A DNA stretch of 64,000 nucleotides from Blastobasis lacticolella (taxonomy: Eukaryota > Arthropoda > Insecta > Lepidoptera > Blastobasidae). Made by a program: the position numbers and the translations under genes. The stretch lies in contig LR990044.1 in assembly GCA_905147135.1 (NCBI GenBank), positions 7,568,122 to 7,632,121 on the forward strand, in the 5' to 3' direction. Below, in pieces: positions 10,830-21,929 of the stretch. How positions within the stretch are numbered: the first letter of the stretch is position 1; every line of letters begins with the position of its first letter. The notes under the pieces were generated by a model. That model did not search any database and was not told the origin of the DNA. It worked only from the letters and a program-made list of their open reading frames with translations.

Positions 10830-10965
10830 GTTATTGCCATAATCTCCAGCGACAAATGAACGACAGGGGTGTCGTGAGAGAGGTCGAGGAAGAGGAGAGA
10901 GGAGGAGAGGGAAGTTATTGCTATAATCTTCAGGCTTGGCAGGCTGGTTGGAGATCGCAGCGTTA
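10830..10965. repeat. Interspersed repeat of the ATAATCTCC...GGCAGGCTGGTTGGAGAT type
   Basis: Contains GCTTGGCAGGCTGGTTGGAG, a motif I associate with widely dispersed lepidopteran repeats, preceded by a purine-rich stretch at about 10878-10918. A second partial copy of the motif lies at 11817-11860. Confidence 0.45.
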
Positions 10966-11989
10966 TAAAGATAACAATGGAAAAATCGGCTGCCCATTTT
11001 CCAGCCTACGGAGATTCTAGATCGTTTGTCTCGAAAACATTAGTCGCCTTGTACTACACCTACGAGTGTAAGGGGTTCATGCTATTCTACTCTGAATTAC
11101 ACTACACAGCCATTAAACTCGGCTAGCGGTTATCACCGGCTTTCACCCGCCCGCAGTTCGGATCTCTGCAAACTATCAGCTTCCCGCGAAACCTATTCTT
11201 TACCCGGGAAGTAAAGTATCCGACACGGTGTAACTATACATAGAACTGTTTAGCTGCCTCCTAGATCAGACCGGGTGCAGTAACTGTGTAGTAGTAGTAT
11301 GTAGCCCCCTTAAGATGAATAAGTACATCGATTTAGAGGCGGAACAACTAGCTACCACCTAGGCAAATCTGAAAGTGGGCGGATAGACAGATGAGCACTT
11401 TTTTGCTCATACAAAAACAGTATAAAGTGCAGTTAAATCCAGAAGAGATAGTGGATAAAATGCAGCCGTCTCGCTTATCTGCCTAGGCGATCTCTTCGAG
11501 GCAACCTCTCAAGGCAAATACCTCTACTAATGTGCTGTAAGCTCAAGTTACCATTATTGGACTGTTATATGGTGCATGATTTAAGGTACAACCTCAAACT
11601 TCGTTTACACTTGGGACAATATATACCCTCTTCACGGATTTTCTCCTCCTACTTATTTAAAAAACTATGCCTCGAATGGAATTAGACCTTACGTCATCTG
11701 GGTTAAGGTGTACCGACGTAATGACCACTTGTCCATCATCTTGGGTCACGTACGTACTAACAACAGTCCCTTGCAAAACTTGTACCCACCCCACCGACAT
11801 TACTAGAGGGTTTTACTATAATCTCCAAGCTTAGCAGGCAGGTTGGAGATTGCACTATCGATAATTCACAACAGAAAAAAACGTTTGGAGATCTGTAGTA
11901 GAGGTGTTCAGCCTTTTTCAGACTCCTGGTTCTAACAAAGGATGTTCTTGTTAGTACCTTTGCACCTAATAGATTAATCACGAAATGAT
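10966..11989. other. No gene seen; contains a second copy of the GGCAGGTTGGAG repeat
   Basis: Unique-looking DNA apart from 11817-11860. The 150-codon minus-strand frame at 11757-12209 runs into duplicated block A, shows no domain, and has no counterpart in the other copy, so I do not call it. Confidence 0.4.
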
Positions 11990-12797
11990 GTAACCTTTGT
12001 AGGAACAAAATAAAGCAATTATTCATTTGACAATAAACGACGAGAAAAACGACCTTGCAAAGGTCGTAGGGAGCCGTGTCCAACAGTACAAGCTCCAAGC
12101 GACGGATATGATAACAAAGACGTGGACATGTTACATTAACGGAAAAAATCGTTTTGTCGAGGCGTTCGTTGGACACGCCGTTCGGTTGGCAGCAAATGCC
12201 GTGGCTCATCCCTTTCTAGCGTCTATGCAGTTTAGCCCGGGAGCTTGCCTACAACTACATATTTGGATTTGAGTCTGTTCTGAATATTTTTCTTGTTTTA
12301 GTGTTTTTTTTGTTAGTTTAATTTTTAGTTAGTTTTGAATAATAAAAATATTTATGTCAGCATTGAAAAAATACCCATGCCTTCATAATGTAATATAACT
12401 TTTTCAACATAATTTTGAACTCATCGTCGAGCGGATTGAGCGGCAAACATTTCGTTACAATGTGATGGATGGATTTGTTAATGATAAGTCATTATCATTA
12501 ACAAATCTTACATAAATATGGGTGATATTATCTTAATGTTCTTATGTACATACTTCAAAGCTTTGTTAAATATCTGTATTCTTTAATTTACCTAAGTTGT
12601 CGTTAAGTTACAAATATGAAATAATTACGAAATAGAAAAAATACGATAATTTTAGAGTAGCTGTTTTTAATTACCTATTTTAAATGTCAATATTCACTGT
12701 AATCGTTCCATCCGATCTGAACTGTATCGATCAACAGACCGAGAACTTGAAGAAAGTATTTGTTCAATAATCGAACCAATTAGTTAGTAGATCGGAT
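11990..12797. repeat. Block A, copy 2
   Basis: Diverged copy of 230-960. It contains a perfect 14-bp hairpin at 12473-12506 that copy 1 lacks. The block is broken at about 12797 by a 1.8 kb insert and resumes at about 14569. Confidence 0.6.
12473..12506. repeat. Perfect 14-bp stem, 6-nt loop palindrome
   Basis: ATTTGTTAATGATA and its exact reverse complement flank AGTCAT. The matching place in copy 1 (about 600-630) is not palindromic. Confidence 0.6.
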
Positions 12798-13154
12798 ATA
12801 CTTATGGCCGTTTTCATTAACCAGCCCTAAAGTATCCCCTTACTAAAGCATCCTTATCGTTAGGTATCCCCTAAACCATTCCCTATCTTAAACTCATTTT
12901 CACCAGCTTGGAGAGCTCTTTACTAGGGGATACTTACTTACCTAAGTGACATAAACAGTAGTTATCATCATCATCTTGGCGTTAATATTCCGGTTGTGCT
13001 CTCGTGAACGAGGGCCTGGGGTCCGCCTTGACCATGATCCAGGATTTGGCGATCACGTAATTACAGTGGAACGACTACCATCTGACCATCTACCAGGGGA
13101 ACCTGACCAGATTGGATCATGGTTACAAATTCAGTTGCCTGAATTTACAGGTTT

Positions 13155-13305
13155 AATCATGATGTTTTCCCTCATCGTAAGAGCATCGGTTAGAATGTAC
13201 ATAACTTAGAAAAGAGTAATTGTTACATGGCCGCAGCGACATTCGAACCCGGTACCTCTCGCTTATGAGTTGGATACTCAACTGCCCGGCTACCGACGCT
13301 CTTAC
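13155..13305 (-). mobile_element. tRNA-derived SINE (minus strand), copy 1
   Basis: Read on the minus strand it starts with a tRNA-like head (GAGCGTCGGTAGCC...) with a B-box-like GGTTCGAATG near 13247, then a body ending in a GAGGGAAAACATCATGAT-like segment. The closely similar element at 14050-14217 supports a family. It is not a functional tRNA. Confidence 0.65.
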
Positions 13306-13359
13306 ACTATTATGAATTTGTTAACTTTACGTACGTCTAGCAATATATAATATAATAAT

Positions 13360-13860
13360 ATGCTCATTGATATTAACCTTGCTACGCCCGTGCTTTGTAT
13401 AAACTACTTTTTTAATAATATCAGGTCCAAAACATCCTTAATGAAAGCCTGGGAGAAGATAAGCACAGCGTATCCAAACTGGGAGTGGGCCATCAGAGAT
13501 GAAATTGAAAACCATATTGGAGCAAGTTTCTATAATACATGGCCGTGGTTGTAGAGATATCTTATGGGTGCCTGAAAGCGACAATGATGTGCCGACCCCA
13601 ATCCGAAAGAAGCCAACATTGGAACCACAATTAATGAAAATTTAAGAACTTTGATGATGATCAATTAAACTCTCAAGCAGTAAGAAATCACAAGAATATT
13701 TTGAGGATAGTGAAGATACCAATAAATCTAAATGTAAGTCAAATAAGAAAACGACGAAACGAAAGAATTTTTATGTACAGTTTGATTCCAAGAAAAAGGA
13801 ACTTCAAGTTGAAGTATTACTAAATTTTGAATTAATTGTAACTATGAATGTTTAAAATTC
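13360..13860 (+). pseudogene. Decayed coding remnant of uncertain origin
   Basis: A 64-codon frame to 13554 contains LMKAWEKISTAYPNWEW and IRDEIENHIG; a Lys/Asp-rich coding-like texture then continues in broken frames to about 13820. The Trp/Lys pattern faintly recalls MADF or Myb/SANT-like proteins that accompany Harbinger transposons, consistent with the surrounding insert, but I cannot confirm that. Confidence 0.25.
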
Positions 13861-14049
13861 TCCTTTGTTTAAAATTAATTATCTTTGCTGCAGCCTAAAA
13901 AGAACACACCCTTGTGGTCCCGCAGGCGACCACAGCAATCCACTCAAAAAGAGAGAACTGAAGCAATGGCTACACTGTGCAGCAGTTAACAAGATGTTAA
14001 CAATAAAAAAATAGACAGAGAAAATTTTAAAATGTAACGCCTTGAGGAG

Positions 14050-14217
14050 TGGACGTGAACTCATCACGATGTTTTCTCTCACTGTAAGAGCATAAGTTAC
14101 AATTCAACTAATGTACTAAACTCAGAAAATAGTCATTGATACATGGCCGCAGCGGGATTCGAACCCGGTACTCACTTACGAGTCGGATACCTTATCCGCT
14201 CGGCCGCCGACGCTCCT
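14050..14217 (-). mobile_element. tRNA-derived SINE (minus strand), copy 2
   Basis: On the minus strand the head reads AGGAGCGTCGGCGGCCGAGC with an A box (GGCCGAGCGG) and, later, a B box (GGTTCGAATCCCGC). The body ends in a GTGAGAGAAAACATCGTGAT segment typical of moth SINEs. Acceptor-stem pairing is absent, so it is a SINE head and not a tRNA gene. Confidence 0.75.
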
Positions 14218-14568
14218 ATCAAATCTTAAGTGTTAAGAAAAAATAAATTAGATGTAGGTACTAGGTAGTATATATTTTTCATCATATTTCGTGAAAAAAT
14301 ATGGTCTCTCACGATATAAATGCCTCCGAGAAAACAGATGAGGCCTTGGTATCATTTCGACAGCCTGAATACTCTCAATAGTACCCAAATAATAAAAAAA
14401 TCGTCCATTTCGCGCAATTAAATATACTTGTCTTTGAAAAACTGTCACCTTAATTTTAAGGGCCCGACATATGGTCTCCTAAATTTAGGGTATCATTTAA
14501 GACGTTAGGAAATCCTTAAACATTGCTGAAAAATAAATTCTTTTAAGTGGTCCTTAATACGGGCACTA

Positions 14569-17500
14569 ATTTCGTAATATTTTAATAAGCTATTAAGACT
14601 GCGTGCGCTCAGACTATAATTGCAACTAAAACGCCCACCACACCAACAACAATGCATTTTTCTATGGATAAAAAAGCGCTTACGGCGCTGTAGGTATATT
14701 CACTAGGATTGCGAGAAGATGATGAATTAAAATTAATGAAATGTAGATGTAATATCTACATTTGTGTTTACAACTAATTAGGGTGATAGGAAATTCTTTC
14801 GTATTTGTTGTACGTTTGAAAACTCTAAATGTTTCTGTTATTTTTGTGATAGTATCTATCAAAAGTAAACGAATAAGTGAGAAATATTTTATAATAAAAA
14901 AAATGCTGATAAGCAAGATTCAGAGATCAGAACCTACGAAATTGTATTACATATAGGATATCTATTAGAGTTATATCTCCGAAGCTTGAGAACGACAATT
15001 AAGCCCTTTTAGCTGGTAAGCCCACGTATATAGCTCTACACTATAATGTCAAAATCTTTGCTCAAACATCCTTACGTCATTCAGCGCTGCAGGGCTTCCT
15101 AGATAAATTCGTAATATTTTTTATTTTTGTAGGTTGGCACCCCGGTTGGGGCCAAGTTCATTATTGATCAAGGAGTCAAACCCACAGGACACCACTAAAC
15201 TTGTTTGTGAGAACTCGTCCTTTGAAGTCGCGCCTTGCCACCTTGCATTTCTCGCATTATTGATTTTTTATTTAATAAAATAAAATTTTGAAGAAGCTTT
15301 AATTACCACGTGCTGAACAAAGAAAAACTAAATCAGGAACGTTGAATAAAAGTGAGTACTTGACTACATTACTAATATAGTTAAACTTGGAAAATTATTT
15401 GCTTGATTTGTTTTGGCGTCCGGAAACTAATGTTTCGGGTTCCTAATAATCGGTAATTTTACTTATCTAAATCGAAATATTAGTAAATTGTTTTCTAAAT
15501 AGGGTCATTAAATTCCAAAATATTGTGGTTAGTGTCAAAATTATTCAGAATAAAGATCTCCGAGAACGTAAAAAGCTTTTACTATAGGTTTATGCATAAT
15601 GCGGAATACCTAATACAGCTGTTTTACTTCAATACAAATAAATCAAACTTAGACAAAGCTGTGGAATAAAAATAGTAACACGCCCCCATACGGCGTACGC
15701 GTCGGTCAGTACTTTTAGCCTATAGAAATAAGGTCGATTTTCGTTTACACTAAGCTAGTTATGTAATTTTCACCCCAACATAGGGGAGCACATCACTCGT
15801 GCTAGGTCCAATTTTAGCCGACCACCATCGCTGTAATTATTTGATCATGGTGTACAGATCTCGTATAGTATGCAACGTGTTTATTCATGTTAAGATACAG
15901 ATAGCCGAATGTCCGCATCGGAAACAGTAATTTTTAAATCTTACTGTTTACCGATTATAGTTGAAGTCGAATCTACGTTCCGAAGCAATGCACGATGCAA
16001 TGATTAACATTTTCTAGAATCTAGGTGATATGTAGAAGTAATATCATTGTGTAGAGTGTGATTCTTAGGGGGCGTCCAAAGCTCGCGATTGGACTGCGAT
16101 GCGCACCTCCATTACCTATAGTACCTAATTACCTATAGTGTCACAAACTTATCTGACCCGGCGGCCAAAACTGGAACCTAATGTGTTCAATGTGAAATGT
16201 CATGTCGGCGACACAGCTCCGGGGTCACTATTTTTGAAATCGCTCGCATGTTCGCTTTCTAATGCTTGCCTTTTCTCTCTCTACCACTATGATACCAAAA
16301 TGAAAAATTAATTACATAATAATACCTACAGCACGTTTAAATAAAAAAGAATAAGAAAAATGGAACTGGACACGGCAAGTTTTGTCCGCAGAAATCTGAA
16401 GAATCTAAATTTCCGTGCTCTTCAAATACTTTTGTCATACAAATTTGAATTACCAAGCACCATAAAGAGACATGAAAAGATATTTAGAGGGTTTGCATCT
16501 ATGTTGAATACGCGATATTTTTTTCTTTTTGTTTGACGGACCTATGGGGTCTTACCTTTAAGATTATTTTTTCTATCCTGCCGCTATCTTTTTCTTTTAT
16601 CGCACCACGCTCGCTAAGGGCCATAAATATCTCTTAAGTTGTTTTGCCCATTTTGGGGACACGATGTAAACGGTAATAACTCTTACGTCACTGACATAGA
16701 GTATCATTTTAAATCCTATTCCATTAACAAACAGCTGATTTGTATAGCATAGGCGAGAGTGAGAAAGATGATTTGTCAAAATCAGTGGCATTAGGCCTAT
16801 TAGGCGTACGTTATTTATCATTTTTTTCTTACCTTGCTATATGATAAAGGTAAACCCCTGGGAGTTTCTGTCTCACGTTATTCTTTGTTACGTTTGCTTT
16901 TACAGTCGCATTTTCTAATTTTACCACACATCACCGTTGAGTTGAAGTACTTACCTATAGGCACAAAAAGAAACCCCCATATGTCTCATTCACCTTAATT
17001 AATATTGGGAATTAGTATTAAACCCTTAATTAGCGCATCGAAGAGGCCAATTACACCTTTGCTTAATCCAGAAACCTAAGCCATCAGAGAACACATCACA
17101 ATGAAATGATTGCACAGAATAAGGTGTATTTGTTTATCACTAATACGAGGCGCGATACAAAAATAGACCTTCTCATGTAAGCAATACATTTCATTTTGAT
17201 CTGCTCTATGATGACTTGGTTCAAGCAAAGGTAAAATCGGCTCTGAAATCTTTTAAATAGGTACTCACCGAGCTTTCCTTTAAATGTGTATTCCCCTCCT
17301 TGCTTCTATTCCTCACTGCTGAGAGTCGTGGCCGCCGCCACGGATCACTTTGCGGCTCACAATGTCTCGCCGTAGGTGTCTCTTTTCAGCGGTTCGAGAG
17401 CCGTGCGAACGTGATCCGTTCATCGTCGATATACGGCAACGGTCCCGCGGTCTCTCTCCTTCTTCCATGTTCTTGAAAAAAAAAAAACAGATGCCCGAGG

Positions 17501-17931
17501 TTGTTATTTTGCTTTTTTGCAATGTAACCGATATATGAGTTCTCTGGAGACAGATAGTAGAGAGCCTGGTATACTGGTGGTAAAACCTGTGTAGGAACTT
17601 ATACAATACTTAAATAGTTATTGCTGCGTTTCGAATGAGACGCAGCATAAAAGCAGGTGCAGCATATACGTGTGTTCACGAACTGGTAGGACATAGTACT
17701 GGGACCACGATTCCGGAGGGCTTGGGTGCAACAAGATAAATTGCTTAAACGGTATCTAATAGTTTCTGAACCCCCGCAGTTTTTGAATCATACCCTACAT
17801 TCTATACTGCTATTTTTATTTCCAAACACGAAAGTACAATATAAATTAGTCACGTCAAAGATTTACTAATGACGATTGACTCATCGATAAGCTAATCAGT
17901 CCTAATGACTCTGTGTTCCTAACTACTTTTG
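14569..17931 (+). repeat. Upstream block U, copy 2
   Basis: Matches 950-4427 with indels and leads to the C6 gene at 18024. It lacks the LINE 3' end seen in copy 1. ORFs shared with copy 1 (for example around 16597-16821) differ in frame and length, so I regard it as non-coding. Confidence 0.7.
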
Positions 17932-17967
17932 TATTTAAGCGTTCATCATTGTTGTAGGAACTCAGTT
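17932..17967 (+). promoter_or_regulatory. Core promoter of C6 gene 2
   Basis: TATTTAAG at 17932 and CTCAGT with the A at 17964, the same 32-nt spacing as copy 1. TGACTCATCGATAAGC lies upstream. Confidence 0.65.
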
Positions 17968-18023
17968 GTCGCCTGCCCAGTGCCAGCAATTGAGCCGTCG
18001 ACATTCGTCACATTCCGGGTAAA

Positions 18024-18380
18024 ATGGAGTCTCTGACATCAAAAAGTGAGACCCAGGTCGCGCAGCAGCTTATCGGGGACATGCCTCTGAATAGGCACGT
18101 CCTCATTCTGTCAGCGGCCACAGACAAACTGTTTAGCTCGCAAGACATCCCCCGGACACTGCAGATCGGCATCATGATGCGGTTGCTATGTATACTGAAG
18201 AGAATACAGGACGAGCGCAACCAGTTGGACTGTTGCTATGCTAGAGCGATAGGTCATCCCAACTGCGAGCCCAACCAACGGATGGCGGCGCTGGGGGAGC
18301 TATGGGACCTCCCCCAGTTCGACGAACTGATTTGCCTGACGTGCTGGAAGCCGCTGTACAAATTTTACGATGTGCGGTGA
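18024..18380 (+). CDS. C6-family protein, copy 2 (118 aa)
   Basis: Intact frame with all six candidate Cys/His ligands. Against the copy at 31150, by hand count, 28 codons differ: 20 silently and 8 by replacement. Random substitution would give roughly three replacements per silent change, so both lineages were constrained for protein sequence. Its stop again overlaps an ATG in the +1 frame, but here that second frame is closed quickly by a TAA (CTGGTAACC). Confidence 0.65.
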   Translation: MESLTSKSETQVAQQLIGDMPLNRHVLILSAATDKLFSSQDIPRTLQIGIMMRLLCILKRIQDERNQLDCCYARAIGHPNCEPNQRMAALGELWDLPQFDELICLTCWKPLYKFYDVR

Positions 18381-18411
18381 GCGAGCCAGGGTCAGTGCAA
18401 TCTGGTAACCG

Positions 18412-19545
18412 ATGCGCGTTCTGAAGTCTGAAGTGCGGTGGCTGTGTGGTGCATTCGGACATCGAGGCGGGGAAGAGTTCTTCCCGGGCTACTGCTCGCA
18501 GCAAACTCCGCACACAGCGAAGAAGACGCCGCAGCCGCCGCCGCCTACCCCAATTAGGCAGTCTGCATCGCGCCGCGATCCGCGTAAATACCGCGATCCA
18601 CGCGCGACCGCCCCCGCGCCCCCCGCGCCCCTTCCTCACTCGCCGCCGTTCCCAACGGGTCAACCAGGCGACCCCCGCGCCGCGCTCGCTCCTGGCGCCG
18701 CGCCGACTCCCGCGCCGCGACGCTCGCCGCCGCGACGCTCGCCGACGCAGTCGCCGAGCAACCTTGTGGGGTTGCCGCCGTCCCCGATGGACACAACACC
18801 AGTGAGCTACGCGAAAGCCGCCTCGCAGCCGACGTTAACGCCAACGAATCCGCGCGCCACGCCCCTGCGCGCCTCACCCCCGCAGCCGCCATCGCCCGAA
18901 GCAAACGCAACAGCGACCATTGCCACCGCGAAGAAACAACGATACCCGCCGTTAATCGTCGAAAAGATGCCGGACTGGTCCCGCCATTTCCGGACAATAA
19001 AATCGAGGCTCGGGAAGAACCCAAACGCCCGTCCCTACGGGCAGGGGATTCATTTCCTGCCACAAGACGAGGACGAATTCCGCACCATTCAAAGTTACCT
19101 GGCGGCTCAGGAGAAGGAAACAGGCCTGGCCTGGTTCTTCTACTCCCTACCAGCCGAGAAGAGCCTAAAGGTAGCCATCAGAGGCGTACCCACTCTGACA
19201 TCAAAAAGTGAGACCCAGATCGCGCAGCAGCTGATCGGGGACATGCCTCTGAATAGGCACGTCCTCATTCTGTCAGCGGCCACAGACAAACTGTTTAGCT
19301 CGCAAGACATCCCCCGGACACTGCAGATCGGCATCATGATGCGGTTGCTATGTATTCTGAAGAGAATACAGGACGAGCGCAATTAGTTCGACTGTTGCTA
19401 TGCTAGAGCGATAGGTCATCCCAACTGCGAGCCCAACCAACGGATGGCGGCGCTGGGGGAGCTATGGGACCTCCCCCAGTTCGACGAACTGATTTGCCTG
19501 ACGTGCTGGAAGCCGCTGTACAAATTTTACGATGTGCGGTGAGCG
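18412..19545 (+). pseudogene. gag-C6 fusion in second array (324-codon frame, then stop)
   Basis: Same fusion as at 4866-6050, read from an internal ATG at 18412 (MRVLKSEVRW). It passes from gag into C6 at about 19198 and stops at 19384-19386, where the Asn-Gln pair of other copies (AACCAG) has become Asn-TAG. The remaining C6 codons continue in frame to a second stop near 19542. Period to the next unit is about 1174 bp, as in the first array. Confidence 0.75.
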
Positions 19546-20560
19546 AGCCAGGGTCAGTGCAATCTGGTAACCGATGCGCGGTCTGAAGTCTGAAATGCGG
19601 TGGCTGTGTGGTGCATTCGGACATCGAGGCGGGGAAGAGTTCTTCCCGGGCCACTGCTCGCAGCAAACTCCGCACACAGCGAAGAACGATACCCGCCGTT
19701 AATCGTCGAAAAGATGCCGGACTGGTCCCGCCATTTCCGGACAATAAAATCGAGGCTCGGGAAGAACCGAAACGCCCGTCCCTACTGGCAGGGGATTCGT
19801 TTCCTGCCACAAGACGAGGACGAATTCCGCACGATTCAAAGTTACCTGGCGGCTCAGGAGAAGGAAACAGGCCTGGCCTGGTTCTCCTACTCCCTACCAG
19901 CCGAGAAGAGCCTAAAGGTAGCCATCAGAGGCCTACCCACGAACACGGACCCCGAAGCCATCGACGAAGCACTACGGGAGCTAGGCTTCCTCCCGGAAAA
20001 CATCAGACAGATAAAAGCGCGCAGTGGGAGACCGGGCTGCATCTTCTTCGCGCAGCTCAAGAGGACCGCCAACGCCGTCCCGGGCATATACGAAGTTTTC
20101 GAGCTCTTGTGTATGCCCGAGGTGAAAATCGAAGGATGGAGAGGGAAGAAGGGCCCAGCACAGTGCCACAGGTGCCAGCAGTTCAGGCACTCTTCCCACA
20201 ATTGCCACCGTACACAGTCGTGCGTGCGATGCGGCAAAGAGCACACCGCTCGCGACTGCCCCCGCCCCCTAGCCGACCCGCCGACCTGCGCAAACTGCGG
20301 AGGGGCGCACCCGGCAAACAACACAAGCTGCCCCTTGTTTCGCAGGGAAACACGGAACACCAAAGCCGGCACGGTTGCGCTCACCGTTGCCGCGAAACCG
20401 CGGAGGAACATTCCCCCGGCTCCCGCCGGTCAAGAGAGGACGCGCCGCAGTTCCTGATGGCCGCCGCGAACCCGCCGAAAGGCAACAGGAGGAGAAGGAA
20501 CGGCAGCAAGAAGCCCGGCAAAATCTCGATTCCGACCCCGCTACCTAGCACCGGCAGACC
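19546..20560 (+). pseudogene. Jockey-like gag with three zinc knuckles, N-terminal deletion
   Basis: The most complete gag piece here. A deletion with GAAGAA at its junction (about 19683) removes the proline-rich part and shifts the frame, so the natural start is lost. From about 19690 the frame runs through the PRE_C2HC-like region (VAIRGLPTNTDPEAI) and then three knuckles: CX2CX4HX4C, CX2CX3HX4C and CX2CX3HX6C, at about 20164-20330. This arrangement is typical of jockey and X-element ORF1 nucleic-acid-binding proteins. The frame ends at 20457, with gag-like sequence continuing in another frame. It joins C6 at AGACCCAGATCGCGCAG, a different point from the other fusions, apparently by microhomology. 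Confidence 0.75.
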
Positions 20561-20885
20561 CAGATCGCGCAGCAGCTGATCCGGGACATGCCTCTGAATA
20601 GGCACGTCCTCATTCTGTCAGCGGCCACAGATAAACTGTTTAGCTCGCAAGACATCCCCTGGACACTGCAGATCGGCATCATAGTGCGGTTGCTGTATAT
20701 TTTCAAGAGAATACAGGACGAGCGCAACAAGTTGGACTGTTGCTATGCTAGAGCGATAGGTCATCCCAACTGCGAGCTCAACCAACGGATGGCGGCGCTG
20801 GGGGAGCTATGGGACCTCCCCCAGTTCGACGAACTGATTTGCCTGACGTGCTAGAAGCCGCTGTACAAATTTTACGATGTGTGGT
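20558..20885 (+). pseudogene. C6 copy, 5'-truncated, with premature stop
   Basis: Begins at codon 10 of the family directly after gag sequence. The Trp codon after the last Cys pair is TAG (GTGCTAGAAG) at about 20851, so the last ten residues are lost. Confidence 0.75.
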
Positions 20886-21102
20886 GAGCGAGCCGGGTTC
20901 AGTGCAATCTGGTTACCGATGCGCGGTCTGAAGTCTGAAGGCGGTGGCTGTGAGCATTCGGACATCAGATTCAGATCCAGCGACCAAAGAAAAGGCATCA
21001 GTCGGGTCGTGGTGAAGATTTATTCTTATAGTCTAAGTTATTTTTTTTATTTTTGTTTCTCCGTAGCTTTAATTTTGTATATTTTGTGTTTTTGATATTA
21101 GG
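20886..21102 (+). other. C6 3' tail, truncated by a LINE fragment
   Basis: The standard C6 downstream sequence ends at about TTTTTGATATTA, and LINE-derived sequence begins at GGGTGAGGTGTCG. Confidence 0.55.
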
Positions 21103-21742
21103 GTGAGGTGTCGAACAGTGACCCACAAAAAGTTAAACAATCATAAGCATCCTACACCATGGATCACAAAAGGGTTTAAATGTTATTATGCTACGTCAAG
21201 CACTACAACAAGACTAAAATATAAAAGTTATTTAAAACTGCTTAAAAGGTGCGTTAATCATGCTCAAAAACTATCGAATAGTAACTATATAATGAAATCT
21301 AAAAATATATGTAAGGCTTTGTGGAATATAATATCGCATCGAAAGAGTGCAGGAGAAATTCGTAAGGGCTCTGGACTATCGAACTGGTAATTACCAACTC
21401 TATAATAATCGTTTTAGTTATAAAGCATCATCTCAAGTGCATGGAATCGAAAATTTGGCACAGCGTCGTCATTACATTGATGCAGTATTTCTTTATAAAG
21501 TTATTAATAACTTAGTGAACTCACCTAATTTACTTGCGCATATTTCTTTAAGAGTGCCACTCAGACGTGAAAGGAACTGTCGTAAAAAGCCACTTTTTCA
21601 CGTTAACCCTACCAGAAAGCGTTACGTGGAAAACGGTTTTGTTCGTCGTGCGTGTAAATATTACAATGAGCATCTTGGCGTGGATATGTTTCTGGATACT
21701 TTACCAAAGTTTAAAAGGAACGTTAAAGAATTACTCATCTAA
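21103..21742 (+). pseudogene. Non-LTR retrotransposon ORF2 remnant: pre-RT linker joined to C-terminus
   Basis: The frame at 21103-21390 has the PWITKG...Y(K)SYLKLLKR pattern found between endonuclease and RT in many LINEs. The frame at 21347-21742 has a LINE ORF2 C-terminal pattern (RRHYIDAVFLYKVINNLV, LRVPLRRER, RRACKYYNEH). The RT core that should separate them is missing, so this is an internally deleted element. Its 3' flank to about 21900 is AT-rich. Confidence 0.65.
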
Positions 21743-21929
21743 TTGTTGTACTTTATTTTTATGATATTTGTATGTATAATGTAGGTCGATTGGTTGTATT
21801 TATGTAATAATTAAGGAAACTATAGGTCTTTATTTATTATAAATATTTAAATGTTGTTCTGTATAAGACTGTGTTTCTGATTAATAATATATATATATAA
21901 TAAAGAATAAAACAAACAATATAGCTTAT

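Larger units (their letters stand above)
12798..14568. mobile_element. 1.8 kb insertion in block A/U, possibly a decayed DNA transposon
   Basis: Absent from the matching point of copy 1 (about 930). The left end begins near ATGGCCGTTTTCATTAACC and the right end, on the other strand, reads GTGCCCGTATTAAGGACC, an imperfect inverted pair of the kind seen in moth PIF/Harbinger-like MITEs. It contains a decayed possible exon and two SINEs. The superfamily is a guess; insertion relative to the other copies is clear. Confidence 0.4.

Noticed and set aside
12027..12272. 81-codon ORF in block A copy 2
   Set aside because: Not conserved in the sister copy at 180-420 and without a domain.
14143..14217. 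A tRNA gene on the minus strand
   Set aside because: A and B boxes are present but acceptor and anticodon stems do not pair; the sequence continues as a SINE body.
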